DNA from: Silene conica
Taxonomy: Eukaryota; Streptophyta; Magnoliopsida; Caryophyllales; Caryophyllaceae
Direction of reading: 5' to 3'
DNA length: 64,000 nt
Assembly (NCBI GenBank): GCA_029255685.2
Contig: CM055312.2
Location: 51,556,202 to 51,620,201 of the forward strand
Part shown: in pieces, positions 56,764 through 64,000 of the stretch
Layout of the letters: each line of letters starts with the position of its first letter
How positions within the stretch are numbered: position 1 is the stretch's first letter
Program-made: the position numbers and the translations under genes
The notes under the pieces: model-generated
Told to the model about the DNA's origin: nothing
The model's input: the letters and a program-made list of their open reading frames with translations, nothing else
Databases searched by the model: none

Positions 56764-58316
56764 CACTAGTAGAAAAATGTTTATTTGCAGCTACTTATTT
56801 GAGGCGTTTTTTGCAAGAAGCCGCAAATAGAAGTTCAATTTTTTATTTTTTTTCTTATAAATACAAATATATTTGAGGCGTTTTTTATATAAAAAAAACG
56901 CCGCAAATAAGATATTTTAGGGATTTTTGTAACAAAACGCAGCAAATAAGAGATGAATATTTTAAAAACCAAAAGCCCTTATACGGAGTATCAGATTATC
57001 AGTCATAAACCAACCCATCTCTATCCCCTTCGTCGCTCTCCACTCTCCACTCCTTATACCTACCAAATCACGACCACTCTCAACTCCTTCTCCACCGTTG
57101 TTCATCGCTTACACCATCGCCACTGTATGAGGCCACCATCACTGACTTTCGTTCATGTATGTTCACATCTCTTTAGTCTTTTACAACATCAACAATACTA
57201 TTGTTAGTTTATGCTTATTTTAAGTGGATTATTGTTAATTAATTCAGATTAGTATCTATCTTGTATGTTAATTTAAGTGGGTAGACAAATTTAGGGTTAA
57301 ATTATTTCTATGATTTAGATTAGGGTTTATGATTGACTTGGGGATTTTGGGATTTTTATGAATATAAATCAATGCTTGCATGAGTCTGTGTATAATAAGT
57401 TTTGCATCATGCTCATGGGGATCTCGAGTTAGGGTTTATTGTTTTCAATTAGGTTTGATCGAATTAAGTTTGTGAAGCATTTGATTAGTATTTATCATAT
57501 TTCTCTTTTAATGTTTTTGATTTGTGTACCTTGTTCATTCGATTAATTGTTAGGGTTTATGTTTGTTTTGGATTAATTATTTTTGTTAGGGTTTAAGTTT
57601 ATTTGGATAAATTAATTAGTTTTTATTCATTGGTTACATTAATTTCAATCAAACCCAGCTTTGAGTTTAGCTGTTTAATTCAAACCCTAGGTGATTTTTC
57701 CTCTTTTTCAAGTTTTTTGGTTTGATTTTTTTACAATTTTCTGGAGATTGGGTAGAAAGATTGTATCTTTTTTGTTGTAAAAATCAATTGTATCGTTTCT
57801 GCTTTCTGGATGCTGCTACTGTTATCACTACATGAACTGTAATTTAACTTTTAGACCTCAGTTGTGATTAAGCTTTGTTGACCTCAATTTTTAGCCTAAT
57901 TTTTAGGCCTAAAATGTTTTTCCTGGATAAATGGTGTCTCGACGGATCTAATTTTAACTAACACTGATGTATTTTGCTTTACCCTTGGCATGATTCAAAG
58001 TTGCCCATTCATATCTTCACTTTTGGCATGGTTAAACAAAATTTAAACAATATAACTGACGGTAAGCGTTATATATACCTCATGAGTCATAACCCCAGAT
58101 ATGTTCCATCTTTGCAGATTATCTCGGTAGCTGACCGTAGGTGCTGCAATATTTATTACTACATGAATATAGAGGTATGCATCAGCTAAACCTTTCTATT
58201 CCATCTATTTTTGGTTGACGTGTCTATATTCTTCGTTTAAGACAAAGATAAGGCATTTAGTAATATACGTTGAGGTTAATGTGAATAATGAATTGTATTT
58301 ACTGAGATAATAGAGG
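56764..58316 (+). mobile_element. CACTA left terminus with host-like interior
   Basis: It begins CACTAGTAGAAAAATG, a CACTA terminus, followed by subterminal copies of TTTGCGGC/GCCGCAAAT-type words (near 56788, 56823, 56876, 56897, 56935). From about 57000 the sequence looks like a captured plant gene start: a C-rich leader (CTCTCCACTCTCCACTCC), an ATG at 57127 and a long T-rich intron with many AGGGTTTA words. The other terminus was not found in the window; later insertions may lie between. Confidence 0.6.
57980..58175 (+). pseudogene. Possible captured exons in the CACTA element
   Basis: Two exon-like pieces are bounded by splice-type signals: one of about 66 nt near 57994-58060 (CAAAG before, ACG|GTAAGC after) and one at about 58119-58174 (TTTGCAG before, GAG|GTATGC after), the latter open as IISVADRRCCNIYYYMNIE. 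I do not recognise a family, and the two do not clearly share a frame. They could be a decayed captured gene or chance. Confidence 0.25.
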
Positions 58317-58321
58317 TATAT

Positions 58322-58390
<69 letters not shown>
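58317..58390. repeat. (TA)n microsatellite, left of the TIR element
   Basis: A nearly pure TATATA run with one AA interruption abuts the TIR element. A second run (60001-60066) lies on its other side, so they were probably one microsatellite that was the insertion target. Confidence 0.95.
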
Positions 58391-58393
<3 letters not shown>

Positions 58394-58449
58394 GCCGGAT
58401 CACGTGAGGCCGCCTCTTAGGATGAGGCCGCCGGACCTCACGCATCCCC

Positions 58450-59100
58450 AAGCTTCTAGTTTCACAGTTTCACAATATTTGCTTCCAGTTTCACAAGTTA
58501 AGCTTCTAGTTTCACAAGTTAAGCATCTAGTTTCACAGTTTCACAATATTTGCTTACAGTTTCATATCTTAAGCATCTAGTTTCACAAGTTAAGCTTCTA
58601 GTTTCACAGAATAAGCTTCTAGTTTCACAAGTTAAGCATCTAGTTTCACAGTTTCACAATATTTGCTTCCAGTTTCACAAGTTAAGCTTCTAGTTTCACA
58701 AGTTAAGCATCTAGTTTCACAGTTTCACAGTTTCACAATATTTGCTTACAGTTTCACATCTTAAGCATCTAGTTTCACAAGTTAAGCTTCTAGTTTCACA
58801 GAATAAGCTTCTAGTTTCACAAGTTACGCATCTAGTTTGTTTCACAATATTTGCTTCCAATTTCACAAGTTAAGCTTCTAGTTTCACAAGTTAAGCATCT
58901 AGTTTCACAGTTTCACAATATTTGCTTACAGTTTCACATCTTAAGCATCTAGTTTCACAAGTTAAGCTTCTAGTTTCACAGAATAAGCTTCTAGTTTCAC
59001 AAGTTAAGCATCTAGTTTCACAGTTTCACAGTTTCACAATATTTGCTTCCAGTTTCACAAGTTAAGCTTCTAGTTTCACAAGTTAAGCATCTAGTTTCAC
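58450..59100. repeat. Tandem array of about 21-bp CTAGTTTCACAAGTTAAGC units with higher-order period
   Basis: About 30 monomers of the type AGCTTCTAGTTTCACAAGTT, AGCATCTAGTTTCACA and GCTTCCAGTTTCACAAG follow one another. Marker units (GCTTACAGTTTCA at 58552, 58744 and 58924) recur every 180-192 bp, so the array has a higher-order repeat of about nine monomers. It directly precedes the captured exon. Confidence 0.92.
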
Positions 59101-59142
59101 AATCTCACACTCACTCACTAATCCTAAAACATCACACTAAAA

Positions 59143-59208
59143 ATGTTCGGAACACCGTCGTTCGGTACGCCGTCATCAACGCCGGCGTTCGGTACTCTGT
59201 CAACACAG
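59143..59208 (+). pseudogene. Captured first exon of a NUP54-like FG nucleoporin
   Basis: The 66-nt exon starts at an ATG in an A-rich context and ends CAACACAG|GTAACG. It encodes MFGTPSFGTPSSTP, then AFGTLSTQ, a run of FGTP-type FG repeats that matches the start of plant NUP54. The FG repeats of this protein line the central channel of the nuclear pore. The following open exon belongs to a different protein, so this is a transduplicated fragment. The short C-rich leader before it may be the captured 5' UTR. Confidence 0.6.
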
Positions 59209-59313
59209 GTAACGACGTTGGCTCAACCTCGTTCAATTTAATTATTCATCGAAATTTAATTATTCATGTAAGTCAATTTTATAATTTTTTTGTTAATTGT
59301 TTTGAATTTTCAG

Positions 59314-59886
59314 AAGCAGAAGATGCCAACGTTCTCAGCAATACAGTTAGATCGATTCCTGGAACCTGGAGCAACAACAACAACGACCACAACAACAACC
59401 GCAAAAACGACGTCGTTAAAGAAGAAAAACGAGAATATTTTTGTAGAAGATGCGTATCCGAAGCTTGAACGGCGTAATACGACGTCGTTGCCACCATTAG
59501 AGGATTTCAAATCATCATCTTCTAGAAAGTTCGATGTTCCGCCGCCGCATCCTCAGCTTCGTCGCCGTAACTCTGTCGCATCGACGCCGCAATTTAGTCA
59601 CGTTACAGTACGACCGCCGATAACTCCGGCGTTGTACACGACACCAGAGCCAACGCCGTTACCTGTGTCTCCTACGTCGTCATTTCCACCTGGCGTAGCG
59701 AACGAGGTTGAGGCGGCACTGGTATTGGAAGAAGTAGGGGCGGTGGTTGGTGATGATAAGGTGGTTGGAGTAGCGAACGAGGCAAATATCAACACTGGTG
59801 GTGGCGAAGGAGTGAGGGAAGAGGTTGGAGAGAAGAAGATGGATGAGTTTGATAGTGGCGGCTGTAATGTCAGTTTTTTTTTTTAA
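59314..59886 (+). pseudogene. Captured exon of a plant-specific protein of unknown function
   Basis: After TTTTCAG the frame contains an ATG (59323) with MPTFSAIQLDRFLEPGA, Thr and Lys tracts, PKLERRNTTSLPPLEDF, RRRNSVAST and ITPALYTTPEPTPLPVSPTS, then SFPP. This resembles the N-terminal part of a conserved, uncharacterised plant family with motifs of the type LDRLLEPG and PALYATPESTPLPDSPSSFPPSP. After SFPP the family resemblance stops and an acidic, Val/Glu-rich tail runs to a stop at 59884-59886. GC content is higher than around it. With the NUP54-like exon it forms a two-gene chimera. Confidence 0.6.
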
Positions 59887-59993
59887 TGTTATATAGGACA
59901 CGTGGCACAATCTCGTGCGTCCGTCATACTTAAATCTAACGGTTTAGAAGGGTCCGACAGCCTCACCCTAAGAGGGCGGCCTCACGTGATTCA

Positions 59994-60000
<7 letters not shown>

Positions 60001-60066
<66 letters not shown>
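60001..60066. repeat. (TA)n microsatellite between TIR element and Ale copia LTR
   Basis: This is a pure TA run. The TIR element ends on its left side and the Ale-type copia LTR begins on its right. Confidence 0.95.
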
Positions 60067-60069
<3 letters not shown>

Positions 60070-60341
60070 GAGAGTACATGAGTTAAAGGAGGAAGGAGTC
60101 TAATGCTATGCATAATAACATTATTTACTTGTTATGTTTGTGGTTATACTTCCTCCTACCCATAACAAATGTCCCATTTGTTGAATATATGGGTGGAGTA
60201 TTTTAATCAAATGGGACATTTGTTATGGGTATGAGGGAGTATGATGCTTGATTGATATTATTTGATTCTATGATGCTTGAATTATGTGATTTGATTCCTT
60301 GGAAGATATGGGGTTGTTGTGGGCTTGGAGTATTGTTAACA
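60067..60341 (-). repeat. 3' LTR of the Ale-like copia
   Basis: It is a short LTR (about 275 bp including the MITE) with TG...CA ends, bordering the (TA)n tract that would be its insertion target. Confidence 0.75.
60149..60239. mobile_element. Stowaway-like mini MITE
   Basis: This 91-bp element has long inverted repeats: the left arm CTTCCTCCTACCCATAACAA continues ATGTCCCATTTG, and the right arm is its complement with a CTCCCTC end. A TA duplication flanks it (60147-60148, 60240-60241). CTCCCTC ends plus TA duplication are the mark of Stowaway (Tc1/mariner-type) MITEs. It lies inside the Ale-like LTR, so it is younger than that insertion. Confidence 0.8.
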
Positions 60342-60348
60342 CGCCCCC

Positions 60349-60863
60349 TCAAGTGGACGTTCTGGTGATAAGGCCAGCAAGCTTTTCGCGTAGTTCATTG
60401 AATTGTTGCTTGTGCAGAGTCTTGGTGAAGATGTCTGCAAGTTGGTCCTTGCTGGCGTTGTGAGAGATACGAATTTGACCATGTTGTAGTTGCTCTTTGA
60501 CGTAGTGAAAGGAGAGAGCCATGTGTTTCATACGTGAGTGGAAGACTGGATTTTTGGCATAGTGTGTGGCAGATATGTTGTCACAGAATATTGCAGTTGG
60601 TTCGGTAGTTGTGATGTTGAGTTCGGATAGGGGATTACAGAGCCAGATAGTTTCTGTGGTGACTGATGCAATGGCACGAAATTCAGCTTCTGCGGTAGAG
60701 AGAGCAATTTCTTTTTGCTTCTTTGAGGACCAAGCGATGGGGTTACGCCCAAGATAGGTGATGTAGCCTGTTGTTGATAGATAGTTATCTTTGTCTCCGC
60801 CAAAGTCGGCATCACAGTAGGCGTGGAAACGAAGAGGTGTCTCTTTGTATAGTTGGATTCCAT
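60349..60863 (-). pseudogene. Ale-like copia RNase H region
   Basis: It shows HMALSFHYVKEQLQHGQIRI and DQLADIFTKTLHKQQFNELR, the end of copia RNase H. The upstream stretch keeps partial similarity (YLGVTPSLGPQ-type text in an adjacent frame). It is part of a broken copy. Confidence 0.75.
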
Positions 60864-60909
60864 TGTTTTGAGTTCCTTGGAGATATCAGAGAAGACGTTT
60901 GAGTGCTGT

Positions 60910-61512
60910 CTAGAGGTTTGAGGTAGGGTGATGTAGGAAATGAGCTAGAGGGTTGATGGAGAAGGCAATGTCGGGTCGGGTTAGTGATAGATATTGAAGA
61001 CTCCCAACAATGGCTCGATAGTCGGAGTGTTGATAGATAGGTTGTTGGTCCTCGCGAACTAGAGGTGGTGATGTGGCCATTGGTGTTGTATTTGGTTTGG
61101 CGTCAGCCATATTATATTTGGTGAGAATATCATGAATGTACTTTGATTGACTTAGGTGAATGCCTTGTGCATTCAGAGTTACTTCAATGCCTAGAAAATA
61201 GGATAGATGTTCTAAATCTTTTAATGAAAAACGAGTGGATAGTTTATTAATGAAGTTTTGAATGTGCAATTGGTTTGGACCTGTAATAATGATATCGTCG
61301 ACATAAATTAGCATGTAGATGTTGAGCGTTGGTGATTGTAGAGTAAACAACGAGGGATCGGAAACGGATTGTTTGAATCTGACGTCGATTAAGTATGTTT
61401 TGAGTTCAGTATACCATGCCCGCGGGGCTTGTTTGAGGCCATCGATGGCTTTGTTTAACTTGCAAACAAATCCGGGATTGATTTGATTAATGAAGCTGCG
61501 TGGTTGAGCCAT
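60910..61512 (-). pseudogene. Ale-like copia reverse transcriptase region
   Basis: It has MAQPRSFINQINPGFVCKLN, KAIDGLKQAPRAWY, MLIYVDDIIITGPN, LKDLEHLSYFLGIEVTL, the YIHDILTKYNM block and SLQYLSLTRPDIAFSIN. It is a typical Ale/Retrofit RT palm. It is part of a broken copy. Confidence 0.88.
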
Positions 61513-62221
61513 AAAAACGTTGTCAGTAAGTGCTCCTTGGAGAAATGCATTATTAACATCTAGTTGTCTCAGGGGCCATTGTTTTGATGTTGTGATGGAG
61601 TATTAGCCGGACTGTCGTTGGTTCGATCACGGAGCTGAAGGTTTCATGGTAGTCTATACCAGGTCGTTTATAGAAGCCCTTTGCTACGAGGCGTGCCTTG
61701 TGTTGTTTTAGGGTTCCATCGGGGTTAAAATTAATTGTGAAATACCCATTTGCAACCTACTATATATTGAGCGATTGCGCGTGGAACTAGGGTCCATTGC
61801 ATGAGTCATTTCTGATTAGTGCATTGTACTCTTCTTGCATAGCTTGTCACCATTGAGGGAGGACGAGGGCTTGTTTTACAGTGTTAGGTAAGGTGGTTGG
61901 GAGTGGTGTTTTGAGGGCTGCCTGAGCGTATTTAGGATTTGGTTTTCCAATATTATTGTTGTCAAGACGAGTTGTTACTGTTTTTGGTTGTGTCGGTTGG
62001 TGTCGAGGGGTGCTTGCGTGGAGTGTGGTGTGAGGTGTTGTAGTTGTGGAAGGAGGGAGTGTGGGGATCATGTGGAGTGGGAGCAGGTGGGGTGGTGGCT
62101 AGGGAGGTCGCATCGATTGGGGAGTCGAATAGGGGGTAGGGGGTTTTGGTGCACGGTTTCAGGTGGTGCTGGGCCTGTCGAAGGTTTGGGGTTGGTCGTG
62201 GTTGTAGTGCGTCGTGTGTAG
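61513..62221 (-). pseudogene. Ale-like copia RT start and upstream linker
   Basis: Toward higher coordinates the minus strand carries a Pro/Thr-rich linker (PSTTTTPHTTLHASTPRHQP), KPNPKYAQAALKTPLPTTLP and VKQALVLPQW, the usual lead-in to copia RT. Beyond about 62221 the sequence is replaced by the Copia-3 LTR. Confidence 0.7.
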
Positions 62222-63222
62222 ACTTTGTTGGGGCTGGTGTCCTTCACAATTAAGTGCAATGACTTATTAAATCTCTTTAAGGACCACAAGGGCATACTTC
62301 AGTATTATTATCAGTTGATCCACGTTTATCAATAACGATTGGCTTGCTAGATAAGTTTGACGTTATTGTCATACGGATGGCGGTGATCAACTGGTCCCTA
62401 TACGTCACACCTATAGGACACGTTTGAGAGATGTGAAGGTATGAAAATACAGTCACATTTATGCCGGATATGACTAAACAGTTAGTCAGAGGTATTGACT
62501 ATTAAATTAGTCAATAAGATGTTGAGATTATTATTTAATACGGATTAAATAATTTTTAGCTAATACGGATTACATGATTAATTCGCAAATTAAATATAAA
62601 CGGTTATATTTAATTAAATATTGTATTCCCGTATTAATATAAACAGTTATATTAATTTAGGTAATTATACAATATCGTATTTTATCAGACCATTATTAAC
62701 ATATCGTCTGTATTAATATCTGATAACATGTTACGATTTATAATTAAAATCCCGCGAATAACTTATAGCTAAATGGGTCGAATCACGAATTAGAATAAGG
62801 TAAAAGTGGAAAGCCCACTCTTACCCTACTCGAAAATTTCGGCCAGTGTAGTACATAAGGAGAAGACTTCTCCTTATGTCAAATACTCTTGTTGCACTGA
62901 CAAAATAATCTCAAGGAAAATTTAGGGTTTGAGAGCATTCTTCTCCCATAACCCAGATCTCACATCTAAAACTCAAAAGACTCTCCCGATATTGCAAGGC
63001 AGTTGGAGAGGTTTTGTAGCACACGCGGCAACGTCTCAATCTAAGTCTTGGGTGCAAGTTATAGGAGGGAATTTGTGTTAATTCCTGTTCTTAGGCCTTT
63101 CGCGCAAGGACTAAAGGTTGTACCCTTTTTCATCTCTTTTAATCTTATGACCATATTCACGACTGTAATTTTCATTATAATCCTGCAAGTTTAGGGCGAA
63201 TACATGTTTTATTCCCCACAAG

Positions 63223-63235
63223 TGATATCAGAGCC
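63223..63235 (+). other. Primer-binding site of Copia-3
   Basis: TGATATCAGAGCC lies two bases after the LTR end. It is the same site as in Copia-2, with one visible difference from TGGTATCAGAGCC. Confidence 0.8.
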
Positions 63236-63309
63236 TAGGGCCATGAAATTTTACAATTGTGTTTTTCATAAGGTTTAAATTTTTGAAAAATCGTGCTTTT
63301 CTGCCTTGA

Positions 63310-63622
63310 CACTCGATCGAGCCTCTGTAACACTCGATCGAGTGTCCCCGTACCAGGCCTTGATTCGTGTGTTTTTGGGTTGTAATCGATCTTGTTTTCG
63401 ATTCTTATTTGCATATTGTTAATTAATCGATATTTTTAGCAATATGTGAATCTTTTGTTGTTGTTTATTTATGATTTACACGTTTTAAACCAAAGATATA
63501 AACTTGTTTTGGTTCAAAGTGCAGCGATTTGCAGTTTTTAACGAGTCACTCGATCGAGCCCTGCTGCACTCGATCGAGTGACGCTGACACTCGATCGAGT
63601 GCCCCTGTTGCTCGATCGAGTG
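63310..63622 (+). repeat. Phased CTCGATCGAG palindromes in the Copia-3 leader
   Basis: Copies start at 63310 and 63331, then at 63547, 63567, 63588 and 63609, with 20-21-bp spacing inside each cluster. The two-cluster layout (2 then 4) is the same as in Copia-2. Confidence 0.92.
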
Positions 63623-64000
63623 CTCATGTTTCTGGCTGTTGGTTTTCAAAAATATCATGTCTTTTTATTTTCACATGGCCTAAAATAATATACTGTATAC
63701 GGAAATAGTATATTATTTTTGTGAAACGGTTCACCCTCGTTTGATGCATATTATTTTAAAACGGTTTAAGATAATGGATTATAAATTTTATTAAAATTGG
63801 GTGATTAAATCGGTATAATCACATAATTTTAATCCCGTAAGGTGGTTTGGTAAAAATTTGTTAATCATAATAACAGTATTATGTCATGCATGAATTTGAA
63901 TTTAGTTGATGCATCTTATTTATCGTCTTGTGAATGCCTTGAATGCTTTCAATAACGTATTTAATTTTTGCAAACGGTTGTAACTTAGTGTGGCCTTAGA

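Larger units (their letters stand above)
58391..59998. mobile_element. (TA)n-flanked TIR transposon with captured host exons
   Basis: Both ends share an imperfect inverted repeat of about 45-50 bp: ATCACGTGAGGCCGCC, CTCTTAGG(A/G)TGAGGC, then (C/T)GCCGGACC-type sequence. The element sits inside a (TA)n tract, as described for rice Micron-like and some Mutator-like elements. The target duplication cannot be read within the TA run, so the superfamily stays open. Inside are a 21-bp-based tandem array and two host-like exons (59143-59208 and 59314-59886). No transposase is present, so it is non-autonomous. Confidence 0.75.
60067..62225 (-). mobile_element. Ale/Retrofit-like Ty1/copia element, 3' part
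   Basis: The minus-strand element has its 3' LTR at 60067-60341 (TGTTAACAATACTCC start, TCTCCCA end), a polypurine tract CTTGAGGGGGCG just inside (60342-60353), and pol remnants (RNase H, RT) up to about 62071. The small LTR and the RT blocks (GLKQAPRAWY, IYVDDIIITG, YFLGIEV) are Ale-like. The 5' part is replaced by Copia-3 at 62226. It is broken, with several breaks. Confidence 0.82.
62226..64000 (+). mobile_element. Copia-3: 5' end of a Copia-2 relative
   Basis: The LTR 62226-63220 (TGTTGGGGCTGGTG to TTCCCCACA, 995 bp) is followed by a primer site and an untranslated leader that continues to the window edge. It aligns along its whole length with Copia-2 (21824 onward). It lacks the 74-bp extension that Copia-2 has at its LTR start. 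Gag would lie beyond the window. Whether it is whole cannot be judged. Confidence 0.88.

Noticed and set aside
57127-57207. Short ATG frame MRPPSLTFVH as an intact gene
   Set aside because: It ends soon after a likely donor site and no downstream exon of the same family could be recognised; kept only as a possible captured gene start.
63310-63622. A CRISPR-like array (also 22934-23235)
   Set aside because: The repeats are 14-bp palindromes with 6-7-bp linkers in a plant retroelement leader; no cas genes, and spacing is too short.

Overview
This is plant nuclear DNA, most likely from an eudicot. It is AT-rich and gene-poor, and is built almost entirely of transposable elements nested in one another. 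The plant signature is clear from Athila, Tekay and Ty1/copia LTR elements, a plant L1-type LINE with a DUF4283-like ORF1, CACTA termini, a Stowaway-like MITE, and exon fragments matching plant proteins (sulfite oxidase, a UNE12-type bHLH factor, a TRP1/TBP1-type telomere-repeat-binding protein, a NUP54-like nucleoporin). I see no intact host gene, no rRNA, tRNA or CRISPR, and nothing bacterial or organellar. The species cannot be named from the sequence.

Layout. 1-4184: right-hand end of a CACTA-type DNA transposon carrying minus-strand exon fragments of at least three unrelated host genes; it sits in an old Athila Ty3/gypsy element. 4185-10499: the Athila fragment (protease, RT, RNase H, integrase), split at 6005-9477 by a non-coding LTR element. 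10500-13116: a probable solo LTR. 13117-17632: a copia element (Copia-1). 17722 to about 33750: an L1 LINE on the minus strand, whose ORF1 is split by a solo LTR (21505-32740). That LTR is split by Copia-2 (21750-31747), whose 3' LTR is split by another solo LTR (30220-31460). All three insertions have matching 5-bp target duplications. 33750-37193: unassigned AT-rich DNA with a palindromic repeat array, a CACTA terminus (35594) and an LTR remnant. 37194-55579: copia element Copia-4 (TSD TTGAG), split by a very young, whole-looking Tekay chromovirus (40157-49773) and by a 3-kb solo LTR (50808-53816). 56764 onward: start of another CACTA element. 58391-59998: a (TA)n-flanked TIR transposon with a 21-bp tandem array and two host-derived exon fragments. 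60067-62225: part of an Ale-type copia with a tiny MITE in its LTR. 62226-64000: 5' end of Copia-3, a relative of Copia-2.

The genes do not form a pathway; the window records successive insertions. The most unusual signals are: (i) a 14-bp palindrome, CACTCGATCGAGTG, arrayed at 20-21-bp spacing, which is two helical turns, and shared by the untranslated leaders of Copia-2 and Copia-3 and by an unrelated solo LTR; (ii) five GC-rich 35-bp palindromes about 87 bp apart in the 50.8-kb solo LTR; (iii) two DNA transposons that have each put exons of different host genes side by side in one orientation; (iv) a duplicated polypurine-tract/U3 junction that has lengthened the LTRs of Copia-2.
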